A DNA stretch of 44,339 bases from Treponema sp. (GTDB lineage: Bacteria; Spirochaetota; Spirochaetia; Treponematales; Treponemataceae): NCBI GenBank assembly GCA_024402595.1, contig JAKSTL010000013.1:1-44339 (forward strand), written 5' to 3'. The notes beneath the pieces are model-generated. The model worked only from the letters and a program-made list of their open reading frames with translations, made no database searches and was not told the origin of the DNA. A program made the translations under genes and the position numbers. Each line of letters opens with the position of its first letter. The stretch's first letter is position 1. Positions 8,527-16,716 of this stretch are shown here, piece by piece.

Positions 8527-8626
8527 CAACGACTTAAGTACAGAAAAAGACGACAAAGGTACAAATAACGACGACTTAAGTACAGAATAAAACGACGGTT
8601 GTACATTTGGGAACGACTTAAGTACA
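8527..8626 (+). repeat. Origin iterons, five copies at exact 21-bp period
   Basis: Copies start at 8527, 8548, 8569, 8590 and 8611, each exactly 21 bases apart, or two helical turns. Examples are AGACGACAAAGGTACA and GAACGACTTAAGTACA. All are in the same orientation as the downstream array. Exact phasing puts every Rep protomer on one DNA face and marks this as the likely core of the origin. Very A+T-rich DNA follows, as expected for a melting region. Confidence 0.93.
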
Positions 8627-8774
8627 TTTTTCATCATAAATCCAGATTTTTGAAAAATTATTAGCTTCAATCATCATTTTGCATTATGCAACTTGAAAAA
8701 TAAATATAAAATGGGCAATTTTTGTATATTTCTGCCTGAAAAAAATCTGAAAATTATAAATGAAACCGTTTATA

Positions 8775-8790
8775 AAACGACATAGGTACA
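8775..8790 (+). repeat. Single iteron
   Basis: AAACGACATAGGTACA, a perfect match to the array consensus, stands 149 bases beyond the last phased copy and in the same orientation. Confidence 0.93.
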
Positions 8791-8930
8791 TTATTCTATA
8801 GATTTTTATGGAATGAAGCTATGCATTTTTTTAATGTTGCATTTTTGTTAAAATCAGTTTCCTGATATCAATTTTTTTGCGCAATCCTTTTTAGAAAATC
8901 CCCTGTTCTTTACAATCTGATTTTAATTTA

Positions 8931-8946
8931 GAACGACGCAGGTACA
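8931..8946 (+). repeat. Single iteron at the edge of the A+T-rich array
   Basis: GAACGACGCAGGTACA, a perfect match, ends 11 bases before the first 11-bp-phased A+T-rich repeat array. Confidence 0.93.
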
Positions 8947-8957
8947 GAAAGAAGTGT

Positions 8958-9044
8958 ATTAGAAATATAGTGGAAAGATAATAGAAACATAATATATAAA
9001 TAGTATAAATTATATTATAAAACAAATATAAATATATTAGAAAA
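8958..9044 (+). repeat. 11-bp-phased A+T-rich array, copy 1
   Basis: Nine-base units related to ANTATAAAN or ANTAGAAAN begin at 8958, 8969, 8980, 8991 (imperfect), 9002, 9014, 9025 and 9036, for example ATTAGAAAT, AATAGAAAC, AGTATAAAT and AATATAAAT. Steps are 11 bases, once 12. The period is about one helical turn, so the units stack on one DNA face. The same motif and period recur at 9425-9567. Candidate binding array for the partition proteins, or a bent melting region. Confidence 0.7.
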
Positions 9045-9424
9045 GACATTGTAATTTTGATGCCAAAATTGAACATAAAATAACGACTTTTGCCTTTGAT
9101 TTTTATTCTGGGGATATTCGAATATTTTTACTGGGGAAACTAAAGTTCTAAAATTGTATTTTAAAGACCTTTTCTTTTTGTCAAAAAATGGAAAAAAAAT
9201 CTCAGACAAATATTTTTCCCGAGATTAAAAAAAATATCGAAAAATGTGCGCTTATTTTTGAAAAAAAATTAAACTCGAGTTTTTAACCAAAAATCCCTTT
9301 GAATCTAAATATAAAACCCCTTCTAAATCGCCGAAATATTAAAAAAATCGGGGGTGTTATCATAAAAATGAATAATTTTACGTCTTGCGCAAAAAAATGG
9401 CAAAATTTTAAATATTTTAGTGAT
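9045..9424. other. Non-coding A+T-rich spacer between the two phased arrays
   Basis: No convincing gene. The stretch has long A and T runs, an isolated TAACGAC half-iteron at 9081-9087, and a short self-complementary CTCGAG at 9273-9278. I found no clear DnaA box. By position it is part of the origin or centromere region. Confidence 0.6.
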
Positions 9425-9567
9425 AATATAAACAGAGTATAAATATGATATGTAAACAATATAAAAGCAATATAAACATAATATAAAATATATTATAAAA
9501 AAGATATAAATTATATTAAGAATAAATTGTAAAAATAATATAAATAAGTTATAATCATAATATAAAA
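9425..9567 (+). repeat. 11-bp-phased A+T-rich array, copy 2, upstream of parA
   Basis: Units with consensus AATATAAAM fall on an 11-base grid: 9425, 9436, about 9449, 9458, 9469, 9480, 9492, 9503, 9537 and 9559 are clear, and weaker units near 9512, 9527 and 9548 fill the grid. Examples are AATATAAAC (9425 and 9469), AATATAAAA (9458, 9480 and 9559) and GATATAAAT (9503). The array ends about 58 bases before parA. Type Ib partition loci place their centromere or operator here and bind it with a ribbon-helix-helix protein, so this is a candidate parS and autoregulatory site. Confidence 0.78.
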
Positions 9568-9624
9568 ATATTTGAATTGTGCTATATATTACAATGAATA
9601 CATAAAATTATGCAGGAGATGGAT

Positions 9625-10380
9625 ATGAAAATTATTACAGTAACAAATCAAAAGGGTGGTGCTGGAAAAACAACTACTGTAGATGCGGTTTTGTCTGCAT
9701 TAACTTTAAAAGGTATAAAAGCTCTGGCTGTGGATTTGGATCCTCAATGTAATTTGACTTTTTCAATGAATGCCGACAGTGGAAAAGATAATATTCTGGA
9801 TGTTTTGACTGGAGAATCTAAGGTGCAGGACGCTATTCAACATCTTAAAAATGGAGATTTAATTGCGGGAACAGCTCATCTTGCGGCGGCAGAAAGCATA
9901 CTGACTCAAACAGGCAAGGAATATAGATTGAAGGAATCTCTGGAGGAAATAAAAAATCAATATGATTATATTTTGATTGATACACCTCCAGCACTTGGCA
10001 TTTTAACAATAAATGCATTGACTGCTTGTACTTCTGTCGTCATACCCGCTCAAGCTGATATTTATTCAATTCAGGGAATACAGCGATTGGCAGAAACAAT
10101 CAAACCTGTAAAACAGTATACAAATCCTCAAATAAAAATTGATGGCATTCTTTTAACTCGATATAACGACAGAACGGTTTTGAGTAGAACGGTGGCTGAA
10201 CTTGCGGAACAGATTGCTCAGGGTTTGAATGCTCGTCTTTTTAAAGCAACTATCAGGGAAGCAACGGCAATTAAGGAAGCTCAGATTAGTCAGAAATCAA
10301 TTTTTGAATATGCAAAAGGCTCAAAGGTTGCGGAAGATTATTCAGCTTTTGTAGAAGAATTATTATCTTTTGAAAAATAG
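9625..10380 (+). CDS. parA: ParA-family partition ATPase (type Ib size)
   Basis: Walker-type ATPase that moves replicon copies apart through its DNA-bound partner. The 251-residue product has the deviant Walker A KGGAGKTT at residues 10-17, DLDPQCNL (A' motif) and YILIDTPPALG (Walker B). It lacks the N-terminal helix-turn-helix of long type Ia ParA proteins. I start at 9625 because AGGAG (9614-9618) is 6 bases upstream; an in-frame ATG at 9610 would include this ribosome site. The next gene, 18 bases downstream, encodes a ribbon-helix-helix protein, the usual partner of short ParA proteins. The upstream phased A+T-rich array is the natural candidate centromere. Cytoplasmic, nucleoid-associated by family. 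Confidence 0.93.
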   Translation: MKIITVTNQKGGAGKTTTVDAVLSALTLKGIKALAVDLDPQCNLTFSMNADSGKDNILDVLTGESKVQDAIQHLKNGDLIAGTAHLAAAESILTQTGKEYRLKESLEEIKNQYDYILIDTPPALGILTINALTACTSVVIPAQADIYSIQGIQRLAETIKPVKQYTNPQIKIDGILLTRYNDRTVLSRTVAELAEQIAQGLNARLFKATIREATAIKEAQISQKSIFEYAKGSKVAEDYSAFVEELLSFEK

Positions 10381-10398
10381 TAGGGGAGGGGAGTGAAT

Positions 10399-10761
10399 AT
10401 GGCAAAATCATTTAATACAAATGTTGCAACTGCGTGGATTACAAAGGATATTGTGCATTCGGAAGAGGTTCAGGCAGATTCGGCAGTTTCAAAAAAAGTG
10501 GAATCAGATGAAACAGAAAAAAAATCTGATGAAATGGATAAAAAAACTGGTCAAAAAAAAGAAAGTAGCTATATTAGTAAAGAACCAAAAAAAGCTAAGC
10601 AGGAAAGTTCTGGTTTTACAATTGTAGGAAAAGAAAAAAAGACTCGAACTACATCATTTTTGTTAACTGAAAGTAATTATACAAAGCTTTCTGCATTGGC
10701 AAAGAAAAATGGCATTTCGGTAAATAGTTGTCTTAATCAGATTCTTGAACAGATTTTGTAA
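10399..10761 (+). CDS. Ribbon-helix-helix partition partner (ParB/ParG/Omega-like role)
   Basis: A 120-residue protein directly after parA. The first 80 residues are charged, Lys/Glu/Ser-rich and probably unstructured. The C-terminal part, starting RTTSFLLTESNYTKLSALAK and continuing NGISVNSCLNQILEQIL, has the beta-strand and two-helix pattern of ribbon-helix-helix DNA-binding proteins. In ParG-type factors a flexible tail likewise precedes the fold and stimulates the ATPase. ATG at 10399 is chosen because the purine-rich GGAGGGG (10385-10391) is 7 bases upstream; a GTG at 10393 is possible. Likely binds the 11-bp-phased arrays and represses its own operon; this is inference from context. An iteron begins directly after its stop codon. 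Confidence 0.8.
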   Translation: MAKSFNTNVATAWITKDIVHSEEVQADSAVSKKVESDETEKKSDEMDKKTGQKKESSYISKEPKKAKQESSGFTIVGKEKKTRTTSFLLTESNYTKLSALAKKNGISVNSCLNQILEQIL

Positions 10762-10762
10762 T

Positions 10763-10778
10763 TGTACCTAAGTCGTTT
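10763..10778 (-). repeat. Single iteron between partition operon and sbcD
   Basis: The + strand reads TGTACCTAAGTCGTTT, the reverse complement of a consensus iteron. It lies 1 base after the stop of the ribbon-helix-helix gene and about 25 bases before the sbcD start, so bound Rep could affect read-through into sbcDC. Orientation is opposite to the origin arrays. Confidence 0.9.
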
Positions 10779-10803
10779 TATTGGTTTAAAGTAGGAGGGG
10801 TTT

Positions 10804-11973
10804 ATGAAATTAGCCCATATTTCAGATTTGCACTTGGGAATTGAGCTTAAAGATTATTCTTTGCAAGAGGATCAGGCTTTTATTCTTAAGCAGATTGTAG
10901 AAATTATGGATGAACAAAAAGTTGATGGCGTAATGATTTCTGGTGATGTTTTTGATAAAAGTGTAGCATCAATCAATGCCATTAAGCTTTGGGAAGATTT
11001 TTTAAAGCTTCTTGTTCAAAAGAATTATAAGGTTTTTATTATTTCTGGAAATCATGATGCCGCGGAAAGACTTTCTTTTGGTCATGATTTTATGGAAAAT
11101 AGCGGGCTTTATTTTTCTAAGGCTTATGATGGCTCTGTGAAATGTATTAAAATGGAAGATGAATATGGAATTTTAAATGTATATCTTCTTCCTTTTGTGC
11201 GACCTGCAAATGTTCGTGCTTTTTATCCAGAAGAAAATATCCGGGATTTTAATGATAGCGTAAAACTTGTTGTTGAAAAGATGAATCTGGATGTTTCGGA
11301 AAGAAATGTGGTTTTGTGCCATCAGAATATAGTTGGAGCGGAGCGTTGTGAATCTGAAAACTGTATTTTTGGCGGATTGGATGCTGTTAGTTCAGATATT
11401 TTTGAACCTTTTGATTATACGGCTCTTGGTCATATTCATGGTGCTCAAACCTTTGGAAAGAAAAAATCAATTAGATTTTGCGGTACACCATTAAAATATT
11501 CATTATCTGAACGCAATCATAAAAAATCAGTAACAATTGTTGAGTTTAAAGAAAAAGGAAATGTGAATGTTTCTACCGTTCCTTTAGTTCCTTTGCGAAA
11601 TGTTCGTTTAATCGAATGTGATTTTAAAACTCTAATGGCAGAAGCAGAAAAAATACCTGAAAAATCGGAAAATGCATCTGAAACTCCTTCTCGAGATGAT
11701 TTTGTCCATGTAATTTTAACAGATGAAGATGAAGTTCTTAATGGATTCTATATTATTCGAAGTGTTTATCCACATTTAATTGGATTGGATTACAATAATA
11801 CTCGTTCTAGAAACTCTCATCAGCTTAGTGAATTGGAAGACGCCAAAACTCTTGCCTTAGAACCTATGGCACTTTTAGATAAGTTCTACGAAAACAGAAA
11901 TGGCATTCCTATGAATGATGAACAGAAGAATTATTTGAAAGAATTAGTAGAACAGATTTGGGGAGAAAACTGA
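10804..11973 (+). CDS. sbcD: Exonuclease SbcD
   Basis: Nuclease subunit of the SbcCD (Mre11-Rad50-like) complex, which cuts DNA hairpins and protein-blocked ends. The 389-residue protein has the metallophosphoesterase motifs in order: HISDLHLG, SGDVFDKS, SGNHDAAERL, a CHQN segment and LGHIHGAQ, with the His and Asp residues that bind two Mn ions. The length is typical of SbcD. Ribosome site AGGAGGGG. The stop overlaps the sbcC start by one base (TGATG), indicating translational coupling. Finding it immediately after a partition locus suggests either cotranscription with replicon maintenance genes or a role in resolving hairpins or over-replication products near the iteron origin; the latter is inference. 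Confidence 0.95.
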   Translation: MKLAHISDLHLGIELKDYSLQEDQAFILKQIVEIMDEQKVDGVMISGDVFDKSVASINAIKLWEDFLKLLVQKNYKVFIISGNHDAAERLSFGHDFMENSGLYFSKAYDGSVKCIKMEDEYGILNVYLLPFVRPANVRAFYPEENIRDFNDSVKLVVEKMNLDVSERNVVLCHQNIVGAERCESENCIFGGLDAVSSDIFEPFDYTALGHIHGAQTFGKKKSIRFCGTPLKYSLSERNHKKSVTIVEFKEKGNVNVSTVPLVPLRNVRLIECDFKTLMAEAEKIPEKSENASETPSRDDFVHVILTDEDEVLNGFYIIRSVYPHLIGLDYNNTRSRNSHQLSELEDAKTLALEPMALLDKFYENRNGIPMNDEQKNYLKELVEQIWGEN

Positions 11974-14825
11974 TGAGACCAATAAAACTAAGAATGGTAG
12001 GTTTTGAAAGTTATTGTGAACCTGTAGAAATCGATTTTGAACAACTTGGACAAAAAGGACTTTATCTTATAAAAGGAAAAACTGGCGCCGGTAAAACTAC
12101 AATTTTTGATGGAATTACTTATGCCTTGTATGGAGAATCCAGTGGAGATGACAGAGATGCAAAAATGCTCCGTTCTGCACAAGCCGATGAAACTGTAGAC
12201 ACCGAAGTTCAGCTGGATTTTGTAATTGATGGAAAAAAATATCGTATTACAAGAAATCCTGAATATGAACAAAAAGCTAAGCGTGGTGTTGGAACATCAA
12301 AAAAACTGGCATCTGCAAAGCTTGAATATCTTAGCGAAGATGATGATAGAAAACCTGTGCAAGGAACAAAGGCGGTTGAAGAAGCCATTAAAGAAATCGT
12401 AAAACTGTCTAAGGCTGAGTTTACACAAATTGCTATGATAGCTCAGGGAAAGTTTGAAAAGTTTCTTCTATCTGAAACAAAAGATAAAATAGAAATATTC
12501 AGAAACATTTTTGATACTAACAATTATTCCAAGCTTCAGGAAAAAATTAAGTCTGATTATTTGGAGCAGAAAAAAAATTGCGATAAATTAACAGAACAAA
12601 TCAAACAGTATTTAGGTGGCATTACAATTCCAGTTCCCGCCGATTCTCTTGATTCTACTGATTCCGATAATGAAAATCTGTTGAAACAGGAAAAGGAAAA
12701 AATCATCGAAAAGCAAAAAAAACTAGATGAATTGCAATCGACAATTTATATAGAAGATAATGCACTTGTTTTTTTAGACAGTCTTGTTCAGGAAGATGAA
12801 AAATTATTAAATCAGCTTACAACTGCTCTCGAAGAAAAGGACGCCGAAATCCTTAAGAATGATCAGGCCTTGGAAAATGCAAAAAAAAGAGCGGAAATAG
12901 TAGAAAATATCGAAGAAGATAAAAAACAATTAGCATCTTTGAAAAATCAGTTGCCAATCCTTAAAGCAGAAAATGATAAAAAAGAAGCTCGTATTTCTGA
13001 AAAAGGAAGTTTGGAAAGCGAAGTTAGTCAGTTTGAAAAAATCCTCCCAAAATATTCAGAAATTACTAATACAGAACAGAAAAATGAAGAAGAAAACGAG
13101 CGACTTCAAAAATGTAAAGTTCAGAATACAACTAAGGAAGAAAAGTTAAAAGCCCAGAAAATCCAGTTAGATGAATTGGATGAAGAATTGAAAACACTAA
13201 ATAAGGCTGGCGAAAAAATACTTTGTTTAGAAGCTCAATGGAATGAATTAACCGTAAAAGATGTTAGCTTGGGAATACTTCAGGACAATCTTAAGGAACT
13301 TCAATCTTTGTACAATCAGTTACATCAAGAAGAAAAATCCGCTGAGGCTGCAATTACTGAATGGACCAACGCCAATAATGAGCTTACAGAAAAAGAAGCT
13401 TTGTTTTTTAAGAATCAAGCGGGCATTTTAGCAGAAAAACTGGAAGAAGGAAAACCTTGTCCTGTTTGTGGTTCTTTGCATCATCCCTTGGTAGCAATAA
13501 AAACACAGAATGCTCCAACCCGAGAACAGATTGAAGAATTAAAAGAAAAAACAGCCCAACTTCTTAACAAAATGCAAAAAGCTTCTGGAAAACCCGAGCT
13601 TACAAAAAACGATATTTCGAATCTTAATGAAAAAATAGAAGAGGTTGTGGAAAAATATCTGCCAGATTGCAAAGAAGAAACACCTGAGCTTTTAGTTATT
13701 TCTGTAAATAAGCTTTTGGCATCTGTACATGATGAAATGAAAAAACTTACAAAAGAAATAGAAGTGGAGTCTAAAAATGTAGACAGAAAGCGATTTATTG
13801 AGAATACACTTCCAGAACAAAAAACTCAGTATGATCGGGATGTCGAAGTGTTAATACAGAATAAAACAAAATATGAATCAGATTTGGCAATTTTGACAAC
13901 CACCATCAGCAATTTGGAAAAACAAAAAGCAGAATTGGAATATACATCAGAATGGGAAGCAAAAAGTCATTTGAATGAATTAAAAACTCGCTTAGCTAAT
14001 CTGGAAAATGCAATTTCTTCTGCCAGTGATGCCTTTAATAAATGCAATGATTCCGTTTCAAGAATTGAAGGTGCCATTGAACAGCAAAAGAAAGAATTGC
14101 AAAAATATGAACAGACCAATCTTGATGAACTTCAAAAATGTCAAAATCAGTTGCAATGGGAAAAAACAATGCTTTCAAATAATCGAGATGTTATAGGCAA
14201 CAGACTTTCCCGCAATAAAACAAATATTTCTGAATTGAAAAACAGAGCCGATGAACTGAAAAATCAGCTTTTTAAGTTTAATATGCTCAAACATCTCTCT
14301 GATACGGTTAATGGTGCTTCTGGAAATCAGGGAAGGATAATGCTGGAAACCTTTGTTCAAATGAGTTATCTGGATCAGATTTTAATTCGTGCCAATAAGC
14401 GACTTAAAACTATGACCGACGGAGTTTATGAATTGGTTAGGGCAGAAGAAATAGAAAATCATAGAGCCCAGCTTGGTTTGGAAATGAGTGTGATTGACCA
14501 TCATGCAGGAGCGTTGCGTTCTGTAAAAGGTTTGTCTGGTGGTGAAAAGTTCCAGGCTTCTCTTGCACTGGCACTTGGTTTGTCCGATGAAATACAGGAG
14601 GCTTCAAGAGGTATCCGTCTGGAGTCAATGTTTATTGATGAAGGTTTTGCTACCTTGGATTCTGAACGCCTTTCAAAGATTTTAAAAGCATTGCAGGATT
14701 TGTCTAATTCAAACAAACTTATTGGTATGATTTCCCATGTTGGAGAGTTAGAAGATATTCCAAACTTTATTCATGTAACAAAGGATGAAAAAGGAATTAG
14801 TCATGTAAAAATTAACGAAGACTAA
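11973..14825 (+). CDS. sbcC: Exonuclease subunit SbcC (Rad50-like ATPase)
   Basis: SMC-like ATPase partner of SbcD. The 950-residue protein has Walker A GKTGAGKTT at residues 35-43, long coiled-coil arms, a zinc-hook CPVC at residues 496-499, the ABC signature SGGEK at 855 and Walker B FIDEGFATLD at about 887. I start at the ATG overlapping the sbcD stop; a TTG 15 bases earlier is possible but unnecessary. Length and order of domains are standard, with no visible damage. The last gene of the rightward run starting at parA; an inverted pair of iterons follows about 30 bases after its stop. Confidence 0.95.
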   Translation: MRPIKLRMVGFESYCEPVEIDFEQLGQKGLYLIKGKTGAGKTTIFDGITYALYGESSGDDRDAKMLRSAQADETVDTEVQLDFVIDGKKYRITRNPEYEQKAKRGVGTSKKLASAKLEYLSEDDDRKPVQGTKAVEEAIKEIVKLSKAEFTQIAMIAQGKFEKFLLSETKDKIEIFRNIFDTNNYSKLQEKIKSDYLEQKKNCDKLTEQIKQYLGGITIPVPADSLDSTDSDNENLLKQEKEKIIEKQKKLDELQSTIYIEDNALVFLDSLVQEDEKLLNQLTTALEEKDAEILKNDQALENAKKRAEIVENIEEDKKQLASLKNQLPILKAENDKKEARISEKGSLESEVSQFEKILPKYSEITNTEQKNEEENERLQKCKVQNTTKEEKLKAQKIQLDELDEELKTLNKAGEKILCLEAQWNELTVKDVSLGILQDNLKELQSLYNQLHQEEKSAEAAITEWTNANNELTEKEALFFKNQAGILAEKLEEGKPCPVCGSLHHPLVAIKTQNAPTREQIEELKEKTAQLLNKMQKASGKPELTKNDISNLNEKIEEVVEKYLPDCKEETPELLVISVNKLLASVHDEMKKLTKEIEVESKNVDRKRFIENTLPEQKTQYDRDVEVLIQNKTKYESDLAILTTTISNLEKQKAELEYTSEWEAKSHLNELKTRLANLENAISSASDAFNKCNDSVSRIEGAIEQQKKELQKYEQTNLDELQKCQNQLQWEKTMLSNNRDVIGNRLSRNKTNISELKNRADELKNQLFKFNMLKHLSDTVNGASGNQGRIMLETFVQMSYLDQILIRANKRLKTMTDGVYELVRAEEIENHRAQLGLEMSVIDHHAGALRSVKGLSGGEKFQASLALALGLSDEIQEASRGIRLESMFIDEGFATLDSERLSKILKALQDLSNSNKLIGMISHVGELEDIPNFIHVTKDEKGISHVKINED

Positions 14826-14857
14826 AACTTCTTTTCGGTAAATTGTTTTATGATATT

Positions 14858-14909
14858 TGTACCTATGTCGTTCGGAGTCATTTTTAGGAAATAAAACGAC
14901 ATAGGTACA
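14858..14909. repeat. Inverted pair of iterons after sbcC
   Basis: TGTACCTATGTCGTTC (14858-14873) and AAACGACATAGGTACA (14894-14909) are inverted copies of the origin iteron separated by 20 bases. The 15-base arms are perfectly complementary, so a transcript could form a hairpin; a T run (TTTTTT) follows the right arm. The structure could serve both as a Rep binding site and as a transcription terminator for sbcDC. Confidence 0.9.
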
Positions 14910-14934
14910 TTTTTTTATGGATTTTTATGTCCGT

Positions 14935-15065
14935 TACCCTAAGTCCCAGTAAGCGGTCATTTGGGGCGTAGTATTCCAAGAGAACATTCGTTCGACGCTC
15001 GCTCTTTTCACTCCCAGTTTGCAAGTTGTTCATGCACAGTTTTTTAGTACCCCGACCTATTGTTA
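14935..15065. other. G+C-richer non-coding segment
   Basis: This stretch is visibly richer in G+C than the surrounding intergenic DNA. It is bounded by CCGTTACCC (about 14931-14940) and GTTAACGGG (about 15062-15070), which are partly inverted. No plausible gene on either strand. It may be a remnant of a short mobile or repetitive element; I cannot match it to another place in the window. Confidence 0.4.
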
Positions 15066-15182
15066 ACGGGAATCTGAAAAATCTCTTGTAAAAAATCCGC
15101 AATAAAATAAAAAACTCTCAAAAATAGGATTTTTTCTCCTAATTATTCAAAGTCACTTGCCATATAATTTATAAAAAAACAG

Positions 15183-15327
15183 CTGTCCAACAAGCAATGA
15201 CTGTAGTGCTCCCTGAACCTGTCGAAGAGGCGAAAGTACCATTGCAGTAAATGTGGTGATTTCGACAAGTACTTCCTGAACTTATCGAAAGACTCAACCA
15301 CCGCAAGTTGAACTTTTAAGACATCCC
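15183..15327 (+). repeat. Intergenic repeat family B, copy with nested palindromes
   Basis: Shares three ordered blocks with 26004-26103: CTGTCCAACAAGCAATGA (15183-15200), ATTGCAGTAAAT (15241-15252) and GACATCCC (15320-15327). Between the blocks this copy holds hairpin pieces built around CCTGAACCTGTCGAAG and CCTGAACTTATCGAAA. It fills the leader of the GH16 gene. Confidence 0.7.
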
Positions 15328-15342
15328 TTATGGAGGCAAACA

Positions 15343-16416
15343 ATGAAAAAAATTTTAATGACACTTTTAGTGATGAGTGTGTTTACAGGAGTTTTTGCTG
15401 ACCCCTACAAAATTCCAGCAGAAGATATTGAATATAAAACATTCAATGATGTTCAGTATGTAACAGAATATGTTTCTGAGTTTAATTCACAGGAAGACTT
15501 TGAAAGAAAGTTCCTTCCAAATAGTGACTTAGTTAGAAAAGAGATGCGTGGACTGGCAGTCCGTACTGAACGACCAAGTTATGCATCCTATGAAAGAAAA
15601 GAAGATTATGGTCCAAAAGACAAATTCCATGTAGGATTTAAATTTGATGAAGCATTTACTGTAAAAGACGGCGCATTAGGACTGAATGCCTATGCTTATA
15701 GAGAAAAAAATAAGATTGGCGGGTATGACTACCATGTTTTAGACACAGAAATAAACAGTGGTTCTTGGTGGTGTAATGTTCAAGGCGGAGTTCGAGAACC
15801 TGAAGAAGGTTATATGATGCATCTTGATGGAAAAAAGATGTTTGAAATGAAGTTCAAAGTTCCACGCAGTGTTTTTGCATTTGAAGTTTTCTTTATTACA
15901 AAAGACAATATGTTTGAAGCAAAAACTGATATAAATAAATATAGAACTTCTAAAGGTGAATATGTAGATGAAATAGACATGATGGAGTTGACTACAGACG
16001 GAATTAAAAACTCACAAGAAACTCCAAAAAATCGTATTAATCCAAGAGGCGGAATCGGTGGTACTGAAAAAGGTGAATATATGTTGAATTCACTGTGGAA
16101 GTACGATAAACAGTATTCTAACCCATCTTTCAATCAAAACTTTGTAAATATTAAAAATACTGAAAAATGGTGTGATGAATGGCATACACTAAATGTAGAA
16201 CTTTCACCTACTTCTATGGTCTGTTACTTAGACGGTAAAAAATACCGAAGTTTATCGTGGGAAAAACATTATGGTGAAATTCCACCAGAACAAGAATGGG
16301 ACCTTAGAATAATGCCAAAATCTTTCGACTGTTGGACATCTTCAATCGACTGGGAAAATGGAGAATACGGCACATTCTATATCGACTACATTAAAGTTTA
16401 CAAAGAATCTAAATAA
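15343..16416 (+). CDS. Secreted glycoside hydrolase family 16-like protein
   Basis: Probable endo-acting beta-glucanase or galactanase. A 19-residue signal peptide (MKKILMTLLVMSVFTGVFA) precedes a 357-residue product. Residues 210-215 are EIDMME, matching the GH16 catalytic pattern ExDxxE of the beta-bulge type: E210 as nucleophile, D212 assisting and E215 as acid/base. Around it are Trp-rich strands (SGSWWCNVQGG, EWHTLNVELSPTSMVCYLDGK) typical of the jelly-roll fold, and the C-terminus ends with FYIDYIKVYKES, common in GH16. The exact substrate (beta-glucan, agar-like or other) cannot be told. The gene has its own ribosome site (TGGAGG) and stands alone after repeat DNA. Confidence 0.82.
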   Translation: MKKILMTLLVMSVFTGVFADPYKIPAEDIEYKTFNDVQYVTEYVSEFNSQEDFERKFLPNSDLVRKEMRGLAVRTERPSYASYERKEDYGPKDKFHVGFKFDEAFTVKDGALGLNAYAYREKNKIGGYDYHVLDTEINSGSWWCNVQGGVREPEEGYMMHLDGKKMFEMKFKVPRSVFAFEVFFITKDNMFEAKTDINKYRTSKGEYVDEIDMMELTTDGIKNSQETPKNRINPRGGIGGTEKGEYMLNSLWKYDKQYSNPSFNQNFVNIKNTEKWCDEWHTLNVELSPTSMVCYLDGKKYRSLSWEKHYGEIPPEQEWDLRIMPKSFDCWTSSIDWENGEYGTFYIDYIKVYKESK

Positions 16417-16453
16417 CAACTTCTTCTGAAGTAAATATAATAGATTCATTGGC

Positions 16454-16493
16454 ACTGCCAGTCTGATAGATAGTTTCTAAAAAGACTGGCAGT
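16454..16493. repeat. Perfect 11-bp inverted repeat after the GH16 gene
   Basis: ACTGCCAGTCT (16454-16464) and AGACTGGCAGT (16483-16493) with an 18-base loop. Lying 38 bases after the GH16 stop it could end transcription, although no strong T run follows. The rest of 16417-16716 shows no gene. Confidence 0.65.
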
Positions 16494-16716
16494 CGTTGTA
16501 TAGTAGACTTAAGTAGCGGTTCTATTTCAATTTCCTGCTTAGTTTCAAAGATGCTATTCTTTGCATTCCTCCTTATATGACCATGTGTTTATAGTTGCAG
16601 TCTGCATATTACACCCACATATTTGCCATATAAATAATTACTATAATTTTGTTTTCTGCTTTACTTAACAACAAGATAGGTGTATAGTAAAATAAACAAT
16701 TTTGTTGAGGCATTTT

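Noticed and set aside
8473..9209. Short minus-strand frames within the origin region
   Set aside because: They run through iterons and A+T-rich arrays, encode low-complexity Phe/Tyr/Ile strings and lack ribosome sites.
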